From the NCBI RefSeq assembly GCF_007829815.1, contig NZ_VIWT01000001.1, forward strand, positions 124,001-188,000: a stretch of 64,000 nt of DNA, written 5' to 3'. This DNA comes from Kitasatospora viridis (GTDB lineage: Bacteria; Actinomycetota; Actinomycetes; Streptomycetales; Streptomycetaceae). The notes beneath the pieces were generated by a model that was not told where the DNA came from, did no database searches, and worked only from the letters and a program-made list of their open reading frames with translations. The translations under genes and the position numbers were made by a program. Shown piece after piece: positions 10,944 through 19,342 of the stretch. Numbering within the stretch: position 1 is the stretch's first letter; every line of letters begins with the position of its first letter.

Positions 10944-11771
10944 TCAGCCCCGCAGCGCCGCCTCGCCGGCCGCCCGCATCGCCGCCAGCGGACCCTCCGG
11001 CACGCCGGTGAACTGCTCGAACTGCAGCACCGCCTGGTGCACCAACAGGTCGAGGCCGCCGAGCACGGTCGCGCCGCGGGCGGCGCAGGCGGCGGCCAGC
11101 GCGGTCGGCCAGGGGTGGTAGAGCACGTCGAAGAGCGCGCCCGGGGTGGCGGTCAGGCGCTCGGCGAACGCATCGGTGGCGCCGACCGGCGTGGTCGAGA
11201 CGGTCAGCGGCGCCTCCAGCGCCCGCGCCCCGTCCGCCCAGTCGGCCGCCAGCACCGTGAGCCCCAGCCGCTCCCCCAGCTCGCGCATCTCGCGGGCCCG
11301 CTCGGGCGAGCGCACGTAGACCGTCACCTCGCCGTCGGTCAGCTGGGCCAGCGCGGCCAGCGCCGAGGAGGCGGTGGCCCCCGCGCCGAGCACCGCGGCC
11401 CGCTCGACCCGCTCGATGCCGCGCTCGCGCAGCGCGGCGACCAGGCCCGGCACGTCGGTGTTGTCGCCCCGGCGGCGGCCGTCCGGCTCGAAGACCAGGG
11501 TGTTCACCGCGTCCACCGCGAGCGCGGCCTCGCCCACCTCGTCCAGCAGCGGGATCACCGCGCGCTTGAGCGGCATGGTGAGCGAGCAGCCCGCCCAGCC
11601 GTCCCGCCGCACCGCGAGCCCCTCGACGAAAGCGGGCAGCCCCGCCTCGTCCACCTCGAACCGGCCGTACTCCCAGTCGGTCAGGCCCAGCGCGGCGTAG
11701 CCGGCGTTGTGCAGCACCGGGGAGAGCGAGTGCGCGATCGGCGAACCGAGCACGGCGGCGCGGTGGTGCAT
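10944..11771 (-). CDS. aroE: Shikimate dehydrogenase
   Basis: A 275-residue NADP-dependent enzyme that reduces 3-dehydroshikimate to shikimate. The N-terminal substrate domain has AVLGSPIAHSLSPVLHN and SLTMPLKRAVIPLLDEV with the catalytic Lys. The NTDVPGLV stretch precedes the Rossmann domain with VLGAGATASSALAALAQL. Start is ATG 11771 after AGGGGTG; a GTG two codons upstream (11777) is the alternative. It follows mltG by 30 bp on the same strand, separate from aroCKBQ, so it is probably co-transcribed with the mltG genes rather than with the aro operon. Confidence 0.94.
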   Translation of the reverse strand: MHHRAAVLGSPIAHSLSPVLHNAGYAALGLTDWEYGRFEVDEAGLPAFVEGLAVRRDGWAGCSLTMPLKRAVIPLLDEVGEAALAVDAVNTLVFEPDGRRRGDNTDVPGLVAALRERGIERVERAAVLGAGATASSALAALAQLTDGEVTVYVRSPERAREMRELGERLGLTVLAADWADGARALEAPLTVSTTPVGATDAFAERLTATPGALFDVLYHPWPTALAAACAARGATVLGGLDLLVHQAVLQFEQFTGVPEGPLAAMRAAGEAALRG

Positions 11772-11801
11772 GGTCACCCCTGTCGGGTCGTCAGCTGATG
11801 G

Positions 11802-13679
11802 TCACTTGCAGGTGGTGGTGGCCGCGTCGAAGCCCCGGTGGTTGTCGGTGCAGTACTCCTTGACGTTCGCCGCGAACTCGTCCTTGGAGACCGAGAAGCG
11901 GGTCTCGGTCGGGCTCATCGCGATGAAGTAGACCCACTGGCCCGGCGTCGGGTTCAGCACCGCCTTGAGCGCGTCCTCACCGGGGTTGGAGATCGGCGTC
12001 GGCGGCAGGCCCGGGTTGATGTAGGTGTTGTACTTGTTCGAGCCGTCCTTGATCTGCGCGTCGGTCAGCTGCTTCGAGCCGACCGAGTACTGCAGCGTGG
12101 TGTCCATGCCCAGGGTGTGGTTGGTGGCGGTGGTGGTCAGCCGGTTGTTGATCACCCGGGCCATCTTGCCGAAGTCGGCCACGTTGTTGCCCTCGGCCTG
12201 CAGGATGCTCGCCTCGGTGACCACCTCGTAGGCGTTCTTCAGGCCGATCTGCGCGGCGGCGGCGTCCAGGCCCAGCGAGTTGTACTCGTTGACCGCGTTG
12301 GTGACCATCTGCTTCAGCAGGTCCTCGGGCTTCATGCCGTCGGCCACCGAGTACTTGGACGGCCAGAGGAAGCCCTCGGGGTTGTTGTTCGCGTAGGCCG
12401 GCAGGCCCAGGTTGGCGACGTTCGCCTTGGCCGCCGCGGCGGTGGTGCCCGCGCTCAGCTTCAGCTTCGTGTCGATCATCGCGTAGATCGCGGTGGAGGT
12501 CTTGCCCTCCGGAATGATCAGCGAGTCGCCGCCCGCCTCGCTGACCATCTCGGCCACCGCGGCGTCGCCGGACATCTGCAGCGCCATGATGTAGTAGCCC
12601 GGCTGCAGCATCTTGTTGGCCCGGTTGTAGGCGTTGACGAAGGCGCCGGTGCTCTTCACCACGCCCGCCTTCTGCAGCACCAGGGCCATGTCCGAGGCGG
12701 TGGCGCCGTCCTGGATCTGCACCTGCACCTTGCCGGTGCCGTTGCCCGCGAAGTCCGGCGGCGGGCCGAAGTGGCTCTTGTAGAAGCCGTAGCCCCACCA
12801 GCCGGCGCCGCCGACGGCGGCCAGCAGCACGACGGCGGCGGTCAGGCAGGCGCCGCCGTTGCGCAGGCCCGACTTCTTTCCCTTGGCCTTGCGCTTGGCC
12901 TCGGCCTCGGCGCTGTCGTCCTGGTCGCCGAGGAAGGAGCCGAACTCGCCGTCCCGCTCCTCGGCGTACTCGTCCTCGGCGTACCCGCCCTCGGGGTGCT
13001 CGCCGTCGAGGTGCTCCTCGTCGGTGTACTCGTCCTCGGCGTGCTCGGCGTACTCGTCGTACTCCTGGTACGGCTCGTCCGCGACGGGCTGCGGGTTGTC
13101 CAGGGCGGCGGCCTCGGCCTCCCAGTCGATGCCGTCGGGGCCCGGGCCGCCGGTGTGCTCCTGCGGCGCCGGCTGCTGGAGCTGCTGCGGCGCCCGGGGC
13201 TGGACCTGCTGCGGCACCTGCTGGAACTGCTGCGGCGGCATCTGCTGCGCCGCCTGCTGGAACTGCTGGGCCTGCTGCGGGTATCCCACCTGCTGGGCGT
13301 AGCCCTGCTGGTCGACGTAGACCTGCTGCTCGGCGTAGCCCTGCTGGTCCGGATAGCCCTGCTGCTCGGGATACCCCTGCTGCTGGAGCATCTGCGCCTG
13401 GCCCGGCTGCTGCGGGTAGCCGGCCTGCTGCTGGTAGCCCTGCTGCTGCCACTGCTGCTGGGCGTAGGGGTCCACCGGGACGTAGGCCTGCTGGCCGTAG
13501 GCGTCCTGCGCCTGGTACTGGCCGTACGGATCGTCGGACTGCTGGACGTACTGCTCGGCGCCGGGAACGGACTGCTGGTGCTGCGGGTGCTGCTGGTACT
13601 CCTGCGGCGGCTGCTCACCGTAACCGGGATCAGAGGGGTGCCACGGCTGGGAGCCGTAGCCCCGACCCAGATCAGTCAT
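11802..13679 (-). CDS. mltG: Endolytic murein transglycosylase MltG with long Gln/Tyr-rich cytoplasmic N-terminus
   Basis: A 625-residue membrane enzyme of the YceG family that cuts nascent glycan strands. Residues 1-175 are rich in Gln, Tyr and Pro and contain hexapeptide repeats of the form QGYPEQ/QGYPDQ/QGYAEQ; 176-260 are highly acidic. A basic KRKAKGKK patch precedes one transmembrane helix (about 275-298), then the extracellular domain with LysM-like and catalytic parts. The region aligned with the family motif ASI-x-E-x-E reads ASILQAE; NPGLPPTPISNPG follows near the C-terminus. The long cytoplasmic tail is unusual compared with E. coli MltG (340 residues). A shorter paralogue is immediately upstream. 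Confidence 0.9.
   Translation of the reverse strand: MTDLGRGYGSQPWHPSDPGYGEQPPQEYQQHPQHQQSVPGAEQYVQQSDDPYGQYQAQDAYGQQAYVPVDPYAQQQWQQQGYQQQAGYPQQPGQAQMLQQQGYPEQQGYPDQQGYAEQQVYVDQQGYAQQVGYPQQAQQFQQAAQQMPPQQFQQVPQQVQPRAPQQLQQPAPQEHTGGPGPDGIDWEAEAAALDNPQPVADEPYQEYDEYAEHAEDEYTDEEHLDGEHPEGGYAEDEYAEERDGEFGSFLGDQDDSAEAEAKRKAKGKKSGLRNGGACLTAAVVLLAAVGGAGWWGYGFYKSHFGPPPDFAGNGTGKVQVQIQDGATASDMALVLQKAGVVKSTGAFVNAYNRANKMLQPGYYIMALQMSGDAAVAEMVSEAGGDSLIIPEGKTSTAIYAMIDTKLKLSAGTTAAAAKANVANLGLPAYANNNPEGFLWPSKYSVADGMKPEDLLKQMVTNAVNEYNSLGLDAAAAQIGLKNAYEVVTEASILQAEGNNVADFGKMARVINNRLTTTATNHTLGMDTTLQYSVGSKQLTDAQIKDGSNKYNTYINPGLPPTPISNPGEDALKAVLNPTPGQWVYFIAMSPTETRFSVSKDEFAANVKEYCTDNHRGFDAATTTCK
13273..13390 (-). repeat. 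18-bp coding repeats for Q-G-Y hexapeptides in mltG
   Basis: Within the mltG reading frame the sequence encodes consecutive units QGYPEQ, QGYPDQ, QGYAEQ, QVYVDQ, QGYAQQ and VGYPQQ, six diverged copies of an 18-bp unit. They sit inside a larger Gln/Tyr-rich stretch. Confidence 0.75.
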
Positions 13680-13830
13680 CGATTCCCTTAGGCCAACGGA
13701 ACGGGCGGCTGATCTGACCTCCCGCCCGGGACGGCGTCCCGGCAGTACCTCGAACCGGCGTGCTAGCGCAGCGCCTGAGGGGAGACGTTACCGTACCGCA
13801 GGGTAAGGCCCACATTCCCGCGTTCGGCCC

Positions 13831-15003
13831 TCAAGGGCCGCCCGGAGTCGGTGAACCGCCGTGACTCGCCTGGTATGCGTTGAATTCGTCGACGTTCTTG
13901 CGCTGCTGTTCCTCACTGTCCGTGAACCTGGTGTCCCCGGGTCGGACGGTCACGAAGTACAGCCAGTCGCCCGGCGCCGGGTCCAGTGCGGCGTCCAGCG
14001 CCATCCGGCCCGGGTTGTCGATCGGGGTCGGCGGCAGGCCGGCCACCCGGTAGGTGTTGTAGGGCGAGTCGAGCTGGGTGTCGGTCACCGTGGTGTGCAG
14101 CGTGGTGCGGCCCAGCGCGTAGTTGATGGTCGAGTCGAGCTGCAGCGGCATGCCCCGGGCCAGCCGGTTGTAGACGACCCGGGCCACCATCGCCATGTCG
14201 TCGGCGTTGTCCGACTCGCCCTGCACCAGGCTGGCCACCACCAGCACCTGGTACGGCGTCAGCTGGTTCGGGCCGCCCTGCACCAGGCCGCTGTCCCGGA
14301 ACTCGGCGCCGGACCGCGTCACCATCTGCCGGAGCAGCCCGAGCGGGGTGCTCTCACCGGTCACCGGGTAGGTCGCGGGGTAGAGCAGCCCCTCCGGGTT
14401 CTGCGCCGCCCAGTCCGGCAGGCCCAGTTCGCCGGCGTGGTCGGCGGCGGTGCGCTGGGCGGTGCCGGCGGGCTTGCCGAGCCGCTGGTCGATCGCCGCG
14501 AAGACCGCGCTGGAGCGCCAGCCCTCGGGCACGGTCAGGGCGTTGGCGTTGGCCGGGTCGCCGAGCACGCCGAGCGCGGCGGCGGCCGACATCCTGTGCC
14601 GCAGCGCGTAGGTGCCGGGCTGGATCCGGTCGGTGGCGCCGCCCGCGGCCTCGGTGAAGGCCTTGACGCTGGCCACCACCCCGTCCGCCCGGAGCAGTTC
14701 GCCGATCCTGGTCAGGCTGGCGCCCTGCGGCACCGAGACCTGCACCGCGACCCCGCTGCCCGCGCCGGCGTAGTCGGCCGCCGGGCGCGGCCCCTGGTGG
14801 GCGACCGCACCGTAGAGCTGACGGATCGTCAGGACGGTGCCGCCGACCAGCAGCAGGAGCAGCAGCAGGGTGAGCGAGCAGGCCAGCCGGGTGCGGTCGA
14901 GCGGGCGCGGTTCGCGCGGCACCGGCGGGTCGCCGGCCGGCGGCTCCAGCACCGGCGCGCCGAGGTGTCCCGGCGTGAGTCCGGGCAAGGTGTCGTGGTC
15001 CAT
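13831..15003 (-). CDS. Second MltG-like endolytic transglycosylase
   Basis: A 390-residue paralogue of the downstream MltG. It has a short cytoplasmic N-terminus (about 1-45), one transmembrane helix (about 46-66) and a YceG domain. The motifs parallel those of its neighbour: ASLVQGE where the first has ASILQAE, and VAGLPPTPIDNPG against NPGLPPTPISNPG. It lacks the Gln/Tyr-rich tail. The ATG at 15003 is preferred over the GTG at 15012. It stands 151 bp upstream of mltG on the same strand, and its promoter region carries a 14-bp palindrome. A tandem duplication with tail loss or gain is the simplest explanation. Confidence 0.85.
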   Translation of the reverse strand: MDHDTLPGLTPGHLGAPVLEPPAGDPPVPREPRPLDRTRLACSLTLLLLLLLVGGTVLTIRQLYGAVAHQGPRPAADYAGAGSGVAVQVSVPQGASLTRIGELLRADGVVASVKAFTEAAGGATDRIQPGTYALRHRMSAAAALGVLGDPANANALTVPEGWRSSAVFAAIDQRLGKPAGTAQRTAADHAGELGLPDWAAQNPEGLLYPATYPVTGESTPLGLLRQMVTRSGAEFRDSGLVQGGPNQLTPYQVLVVASLVQGESDNADDMAMVARVVYNRLARGMPLQLDSTINYALGRTTLHTTVTDTQLDSPYNTYRVAGLPPTPIDNPGRMALDAALDPAPGDWLYFVTVRPGDTRFTDSEEQQRKNVDEFNAYQASHGGSPTPGGP

Positions 15004-15029
15004 CGCGCGCACCTGCGATCAGTCCGGAC

Positions 15030-15043
15030 GGACCGATCGGTCC
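15030..15043. promoter_or_regulatory. 14-bp palindrome upstream of the second mltG-like gene
   Basis: GGACCGATCGGTCC, a perfect palindrome 27 bp before the start codon. It may be an operator; it could equally be part of the hairpin-rich spacer. Confidence 0.35.
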
Positions 15044-15053
15044 GGAAGGGATC

Positions 15054-15085
15054 GGGGCCCGTCCCGATGCATCGGGACGGGCCCC
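15054..15085 (-). terminator. Terminator of the alaS-ruvX unit (32-bp perfect palindrome)
   Basis: Two 16-bp arms, GGGGCCCGTCCCGATG and its exact complement, abut without a spacer. It lies 27 bp after the ruvX stop and 51 bp before the next gene on the same strand. There is no long T-tract, as is usual for streptomycete terminators. Confidence 0.7.
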
Positions 15086-15111
15086 TCACACGGCACGCTA
15101 GGCCAGGATGA

Positions 15112-15600
15112 TCAGCTGACCGGCTCGACACTCTCGCCGGGTGCCCGACCGCTCACCCGTTCGGTCTCCAGCGCGGCCTGCAGGATCACCACGGCGGCCG
15201 CCTGGTCGATCGCCGAGCGGCCCTTCTTCGCCTTCACCCCGGAGGCCCGCATCCCGGCGGCCGCGGTGACCGTGGTCATCCGCTCGTCCACCAGCCGCAC
15301 CGGCACCGGGGCCACCAGCGCGGCGAACCGGCCGGCCCAGGCCCGCACCTTGGCGGCGGCCGGCCCCTCCTTCCCGCTCAGCGAGCGGGGCAGGCCGACC
15401 ACCACCTCGATGGCGTCGTACTCCTCGACGATCTGCCGGATCCGGGCCGGCGCCTTGCCGCCGGCCGGCACCGTCTCGACCGGGGTGGCGATCAACCCGT
15501 CGGGGTCGCAGGAGGCGACCCCGATCCGGGCGTCGCCGACGTCGACGGCGATCCGCCGACCCCGGCGCCAGGCCGGCCGGAACTCCAGCTGAGGCTCCAT
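15112..15600 (-). CDS. ruvX: RuvX/YqgF-family putative Holliday junction resolvase
   Basis: A 162-residue RNase H-fold nuclease (YqgF/RuvX). Motifs are RRIAVDVGDARIGVASCD with the first catalytic Asp, VVVGLPRSLSGKEG, LVDERMTTVTA with Glu, and a terminal AIDQAAAVVILQAALE with Asp. The family is linked to resolution of Holliday junctions and to 16S rRNA 5' processing; which role applies here is not visible. The ATG at 15600 overlaps the alaS stop by one base (TGATG), so it is translationally coupled to alaS. This alaS-ruvX-mltG order is common in actinobacteria and firmicutes. Confidence 0.9.
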   Translation of the reverse strand: MEPQLEFRPAWRRGRRIAVDVGDARIGVASCDPDGLIATPVETVPAGGKAPARIRQIVEEYDAIEVVVGLPRSLSGKEGPAAAKVRAWAGRFAALVAPVPVRLVDERMTTVTAAAGMRASGVKAKKGRSAIDQAAAVVILQAALETERVSGRAPGESVEPVS

Positions 15601-18269
15601 CAGGCGGCGCGCTCCGCGACCAGTGCCCGCACGGCCTCGATCGCCTCGCCGACCGCGGCCGGGTTGGAGCCGCCGCCCTGCGCCACGTCGTCCTTGCCGC
15701 CACCGCCGCCGCCGAGCGTCTTGGCCGCGGTGCGGACCAGCTCGCCGGCCTTGATGCCGCGCGAGCGCGCGTCCTCGTTGGTGGCGATCACGGTCAGCGG
15801 GCGGTCGTTCGCCACGGTGAAGGCGGCGACCACCGCCGGGCGCGAGCCCAACCGGTTGCGCACGTCGAGCACCAGCTTGCGCAGCTCGTCCGCGCCGGTG
15901 CCGTCGGCCACCCGGGCGGCGACCACGGCCACACCCCGGACGTCCTCGGCGCCCTCGGCCAGACCGGCCGCCGCCGCCAGCACCTTCTCGGCGCGGAACT
16001 TCTCGATCTCCTTCTCGGCGTCCTTGAGCTTGGCGAGCATCCCGGAGATCTTCTCCGGCAGCTCCTCCGGACGGCCCTTGACCAGCTCGGTCAGCTGGGC
16101 CACCACGGTGTGCTCGCGGGCCAGGAACTTGTAGGCGTCCACGCCGACCAGCGCCTCGACCCGGCGCACGCCGGAACCGATCGAGGACTCGCCGAGCAGC
16201 TTCACCAGGCCCAGCTGGGCGGTGTTGCCGACGTGCGTGCCACCGCACAGCTCCTTGGAGAAGTCGCCGATGGTGACCACGCGCACCGAGTCGCCGTACT
16301 TCTCGCCGAACATCGCGATGGCGCCCTGCTTGCGCGCCTCGTCCATGGTCATCACCTCGGCGGTGACGTCCAGTTCGCGGGTCAGCACCTCGTTGATCTT
16401 CTGCTCGACGTCGGTCAGCACGCTGCCCGGCACGGCGGCCGGCGAGCCGAAGTCGAAGCGGAAGCGGCCCGGCGCGTTCTCCGAACCGGCCTGGGCGGCC
16501 GTCGGGCCGAGCGCGTCGCGCAGCGCCTGGTGGGTCAGGTGGGTGGCCGAGTGGGCGCGCGAGACGGCGCGGCGGCGGTCGATGTCGATGGTGGCGTAGG
16601 CCGAGGCCCCGAGCACCACCTCGCCGAAGAGCACCCCGCCGGAGTGCACGGTCACGCCCGGCACCGGCTGCTGCACGTCGCGGATCTCCACCACCGCGCC
16701 GGAGTCCAGCCGGATCCGGCCGTGGTCGGCGAGCTGGCCGCCGCCCTCCGCGTAGAAGGGGGTGCGGTCGAGGATGATCTCGACCTCGTCGCCCTCGGTG
16801 GCTGCGGGGGCCGGCATGCCGTCCACCAGCAGGCCGACCACGGTGGCCTCGCCCTCGGTGTTCAGGTAGCCGGTGAAGACCGAGGCGCCGGACTTGTCCG
16901 CCACCTCGCGGTAGGCCGCGACGTCCGCGTGGCCCATCTTCTTGGCCTTGGCGTCCGCCTTGGCCCGGTCCCGCTGCTCCTGCATCAGGCGGCGGAAGCC
17001 GGCCTCGTCGACCTGGAGGCCCTGCTCCTCGGCCATCTCCAGGGTCAGGTCGATCGGGAAGCCGTAGGTGTCGTGCAGCTTGAACGCCTGCTCGCCGGAG
17101 AGCACCGCGCCGCCGGCCTGCTTGGTCTCGGTGACGGCGGTGTCCAGCAGGTTGGTGCCGGAGCGCAGGGTCTGCAGGAACGCGGTCTCCTCGGCCACCA
17201 CGACCGTCTCGATCCGCTTGCGGTCGCTCTCCAGCTCCGGGTACTGCGGGGCCATCGCCTTGATCGAGACGTCGATCAGCTCCTTGGCCACCGGGTCGGT
17301 GGCGCCGAGCAGGCGCATGTTGCGGATCGCCCGGCGCACGATCCGGCGCAGCACGTAGCCGCGGCCCTCGTTGCCGGGGGTGACGCCGTCGCCGATCAGC
17401 ATCAGCGCGGTGCGGATGTGGTCGGTGACCACGCGCAGCGAGACGTCCGACTTGTGGTCGGCGCCGTAGGTGTGGCCGGTCAGCTCGGCCGCCCGGTCCA
17501 GGATCATCCGGCTGGTGTCGATCTCGAAGAGGTTGTCGACGTCCTGCAGGATGGCGGCCAGGCGCTCCAGGCCGAGGCCGGTGTCGATGTTCTTGCTCGG
17601 CAGGTCGCCGAGGATCTCGAAGCCGTCCTTGCCGTCACCGTGGCCGCGCTCGTACTGCATGAAGACCAGGTTCCAGATCTCCAGGTAGCGCTCGCCGTTG
17701 ACCGCCGGGCCGCCCTCCTCGCCGTAGGCGGGGCCGCGGTCGTAGTTGATCTCCGAGCACGGGCCGCACGGGCCGGGCACGCCCATCGACCAGAAGTTGT
17801 CCTTCATGCCCAGGCGCTGGATCCGCTCGGCCGGCACGCCGATGACGTCGCGCCAGATCTGCTCGGCCTCGTCGTCGTCCTTGTAGACGGTGATCCAGAG
17901 CTTCTCCTTCTCCAGGCCGTAGCCGCCGTCCGCGACGGAGCTGGTGAGCAGCTCCCAGGCGAACTTGATGGCGCCTTCCTTGAAGTAGTCGCCGAAGGAG
18001 AAGTTGCCGCACATCTGGAAGAACGAGCCGTGCCGGGTGGTCTTGCCGACCTCCTCGATGTCCAGCGTGCGCACGCACTTCTGCACGCTGGTGGCGCGGG
18101 AGAACTGCGGCTTGACCTCGCCGAGGAAGTACGGCTTGAACGGCACCATGCCGGCGTTGACCAGCAGCAGGGTGGGGTCGTCGGCGACCAGGGACGCCGA
18201 GGGAACGACGGTGTGGCCGCGCTCCTCGAAGAAGCGCAGCCAGCGGCGGCGGATCTCTGCCGACTCCAT
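15600..18269 (-). CDS. alaS: Alanyl-tRNA synthetase
   Basis: An 889-residue class II synthetase that charges tRNA-Ala. The catalytic domain begins at residue 1 ([20 protein letters not shown], then [14 protein letters not shown]) and contains motif 2 around [18 protein letters not shown]. The editing domain has the zinc-binding HSATH in [13 protein letters not shown] and CGGTH in [14 protein letters not shown]. The C-terminal oligomerisation domain (DHHA1) ends with glycine-rich [13 protein letters not shown] 18269 follows AAAGGACC-like sequence. It is the second to last gene of a unit formed by the DUF948-like gene, the small conserved gene, alaS and ruvX. Confidence 0.97.
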   Translation of the reverse strand: MESAEIRRRWLRFFEERGHTVVPSASLVADDPTLLLVNAGMVPFKPYFLGEVKPQFSRATSVQKCVRTLDIEEVGKTTRHGSFFQMCGNFSFGDYFKEGAIKFAWELLTSSVADGGYGLEKEKLWITVYKDDDEAEQIWRDVIGVPAERIQRLGMKDNFWSMGVPGPCGPCSEINYDRGPAYGEEGGPAVNGERYLEIWNLVFMQYERGHGDGKDGFEILGDLPSKNIDTGLGLERLAAILQDVDNLFEIDTSRMILDRAAELTGHTYGADHKSDVSLRVVTDHIRTALMLIGDGVTPGNEGRGYVLRRIVRRAIRNMRLLGATDPVAKELIDVSIKAMAPQYPELESDRKRIETVVVAEETAFLQTLRSGTNLLDTAVTETKQAGGAVLSGEQAFKLHDTYGFPIDLTLEMAEEQGLQVDEAGFRRLMQEQRDRAKADAKAKKMGHADVAAYREVADKSGASVFTGYLNTEGEATVVGLLVDGMPAPAATEGDEVEIILDRTPFYAEGGGQLADHGRIRLDSGAVVEIRDVQQPVPGVTVHSGGVLFGEVVLGASAYATIDIDRRRAVSRAHSATHLTHQALRDALGPTAAQAGSENAPGRFRFDFGSPAAVPGSVLTDVEQKINEVLTRELDVTAEVMTMDEARKQGAIAMFGEKYGDSVRVVTIGDFSKELCGGTHVGNTAQLGLVKLLGESSIGSGVRRVEALVGVDAYKFLAREHTVVAQLTELVKGRPEELPEKISGMLAKLKDAEKEIEKFRAEKVLAAAAGLAEGAEDVRGVAVVAARVADGTGADELRKLVLDVRNRLGSRPAVVAAFTVANDRPLTVIATNEDARSRGIKAGELVRTAAKTLGGGGGGKDDVAQGGGSNPAAVGEAIEAVRALVAERAA

Positions 18270-18285
18270 GAGTGGTCCTTCCGGT

Positions 18286-18681
18286 TTAAGGGTGCTGACC
18301 CCGGCGCTGATCCAGCTGACGGGGCGTTGACGCGATGATCTGGGGGGTGGTGGTGCTGCGCGACGGGGGCAGGGCGGCCGACCGGGATGCTCCGGGGGCC
18401 GCCTCGATAGCTCGGCCCACGAGCGGCCGGCGCACCCGCGGCTCGACCACCGCGGTGCCGTCCAGCCCGAGGTCGGCCCGCAGCTGCTCCTCGCGCTCGG
18501 TCATGCCGGCCCGCACGTCCAGGGCGAACCGCCGGGCGGCGTCGCCGGCCCGCAGCGCGCCGCGGGCGGCGGTGCCGGAGAGGCTGTCCGGGGTGAGGCG
18601 GCGGGTCGCCTCCTCGGCCTTGGTCATGGCCCAGACGGCGGCGCCCGCGCCGACCGTCATCCAGAAGATGCGTCGTACCAC
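18286..18681 (-). CDS. Conserved small protein (DUF6167-like)
   Basis: A 131-residue protein with one N-terminal hydrophobic segment (about 4-20, [21 protein letters not shown]) and a basic, Arg/Ala-rich remainder. It resembles the DUF6167 family found next to alaS in streptomycetes; the function is unknown. It lies 16 bp upstream of alaS and 6 bp downstream of the DUF948 gene, so the three are probably one transcript. The position suggests a membrane-anchored helper of the DUF948 protein, which is speculation. Confidence 0.72.
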   Translation of the reverse strand: MVRRIFWMTVGAGAAVWAMTKAEEATRRLTPDSLSGTAARGALRAGDAARRFALDVRAGMTEREEQLRADLGLDGTAVVEPRVRRPLVGRAIEAAPGASRSAALPPSRSTTTPQIIASTPRQLDQRRGQHP

Positions 18682-18687
18682 GGTGCG

Positions 18688-19164
18688 TCAGCCCTTCACT
18701 GCTCGGCGGACCCGCGAGAGCAGGCCGCGGCGCGGGGCGGTGGCGGCGCGGACCTCGGCCCGGACCAGCCGGGCCAGCTCCTCCCGCTCGGCGGACTGCT
18801 GAGGCAGGGTCAGACCGGCCTGCTGGCGGCCGACCGCCTTGCGCACGCCGTAGCTGAAGGCCGCCATCTTGACCAGCGGGCCGCCCAGGGTGGCGGCGAC
18901 GGTGGAGGAGAGCGCGTTCGCGTTGGCGGCGGCGTCCTGCACGTTGGCGGTGATGTCGTCCACCCGCTCCAGCTGCTCCTGCGCGCTGCGCACCGCGTCA
19001 CCCGCGTCGCGCAGCAGCGGGACGGCCTGCTCGGCGACCGTGCCGACCAGCGCGGTGGCCTCCTTCAAGACCTTGGCGAGGCGGACCAGCACGACGGCGA
19101 GCAGCGTCACCAGGACAACCCAGCCGACGGCCACCAGCAGCCCGGCCAGCTCTGAGACGGACAC
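18688..19164 (-). CDS. DUF948 domain-containing membrane protein
   Basis: A 158-residue protein. An N-terminal transmembrane helix (about 5-28, LAGLLVAVGWVVLVTLLAVVLV) is followed by an amphipathic alpha-helical domain (30-110) of the DUF948/YtxG type and a basic tail (PRRGLLSRVRRAVKG). DUF948 proteins such as YtxG are linked to envelope stress in Bacillus, but the role here is unknown. The GTG at 19164 has GGAAGGGAG upstream. It is the first gene of the alaS transcript and is divergent from the STAND ATPase gene. Confidence 0.8.
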   Translation of the reverse strand: MSVSELAGLLVAVGWVVLVTLLAVVLVRLAKVLKEATALVGTVAEQAVPLLRDAGDAVRSAQEQLERVDDITANVQDAAANANALSSTVAATLGGPLVKMAAFSYGVRKAVGRQQAGLTLPQQSAEREELARLVRAEVRAATAPRRGLLSRVRRAVKG

Positions 19165-19342
19165 CGCGCGCTCCCTTCCACTCCTCAGTACCGAACCCTA
19201 TCGCGCCGGGACCCCCGGCTCCGCCGGATAACCGCCGGTGGGGCGGTCCCCGGTGGCACGGACCCCGCGTAACCTACCGGCTGGTCACCTCGTTGGGCCG
19301 CCCGGGGCACCGGTCGGCGGGCCCGGGGAGCCAGGAGGACCG

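Noticed and set aside
13140..13600. Regular repeats taken at first for a CRISPR-like array
   Set aside because: The 18-bp units are in frame with mltG, diverged, and have no unique spacers of constant length.
16110..18338. 742-codon open frame on the plus strand opposite alaS
   Set aside because: High GC leaves long shadows; composition is Val/Gly/His/Arg-biased, it has no ribosome site and it is fully opposite a real gene.
19165..19342. Longer N-terminus of the STAND ATPase from 19238
   Set aside because: The extra 35 residues are Gly/Pro-rich without homology, while GTG 19343 has an ideal AGGAGG site.
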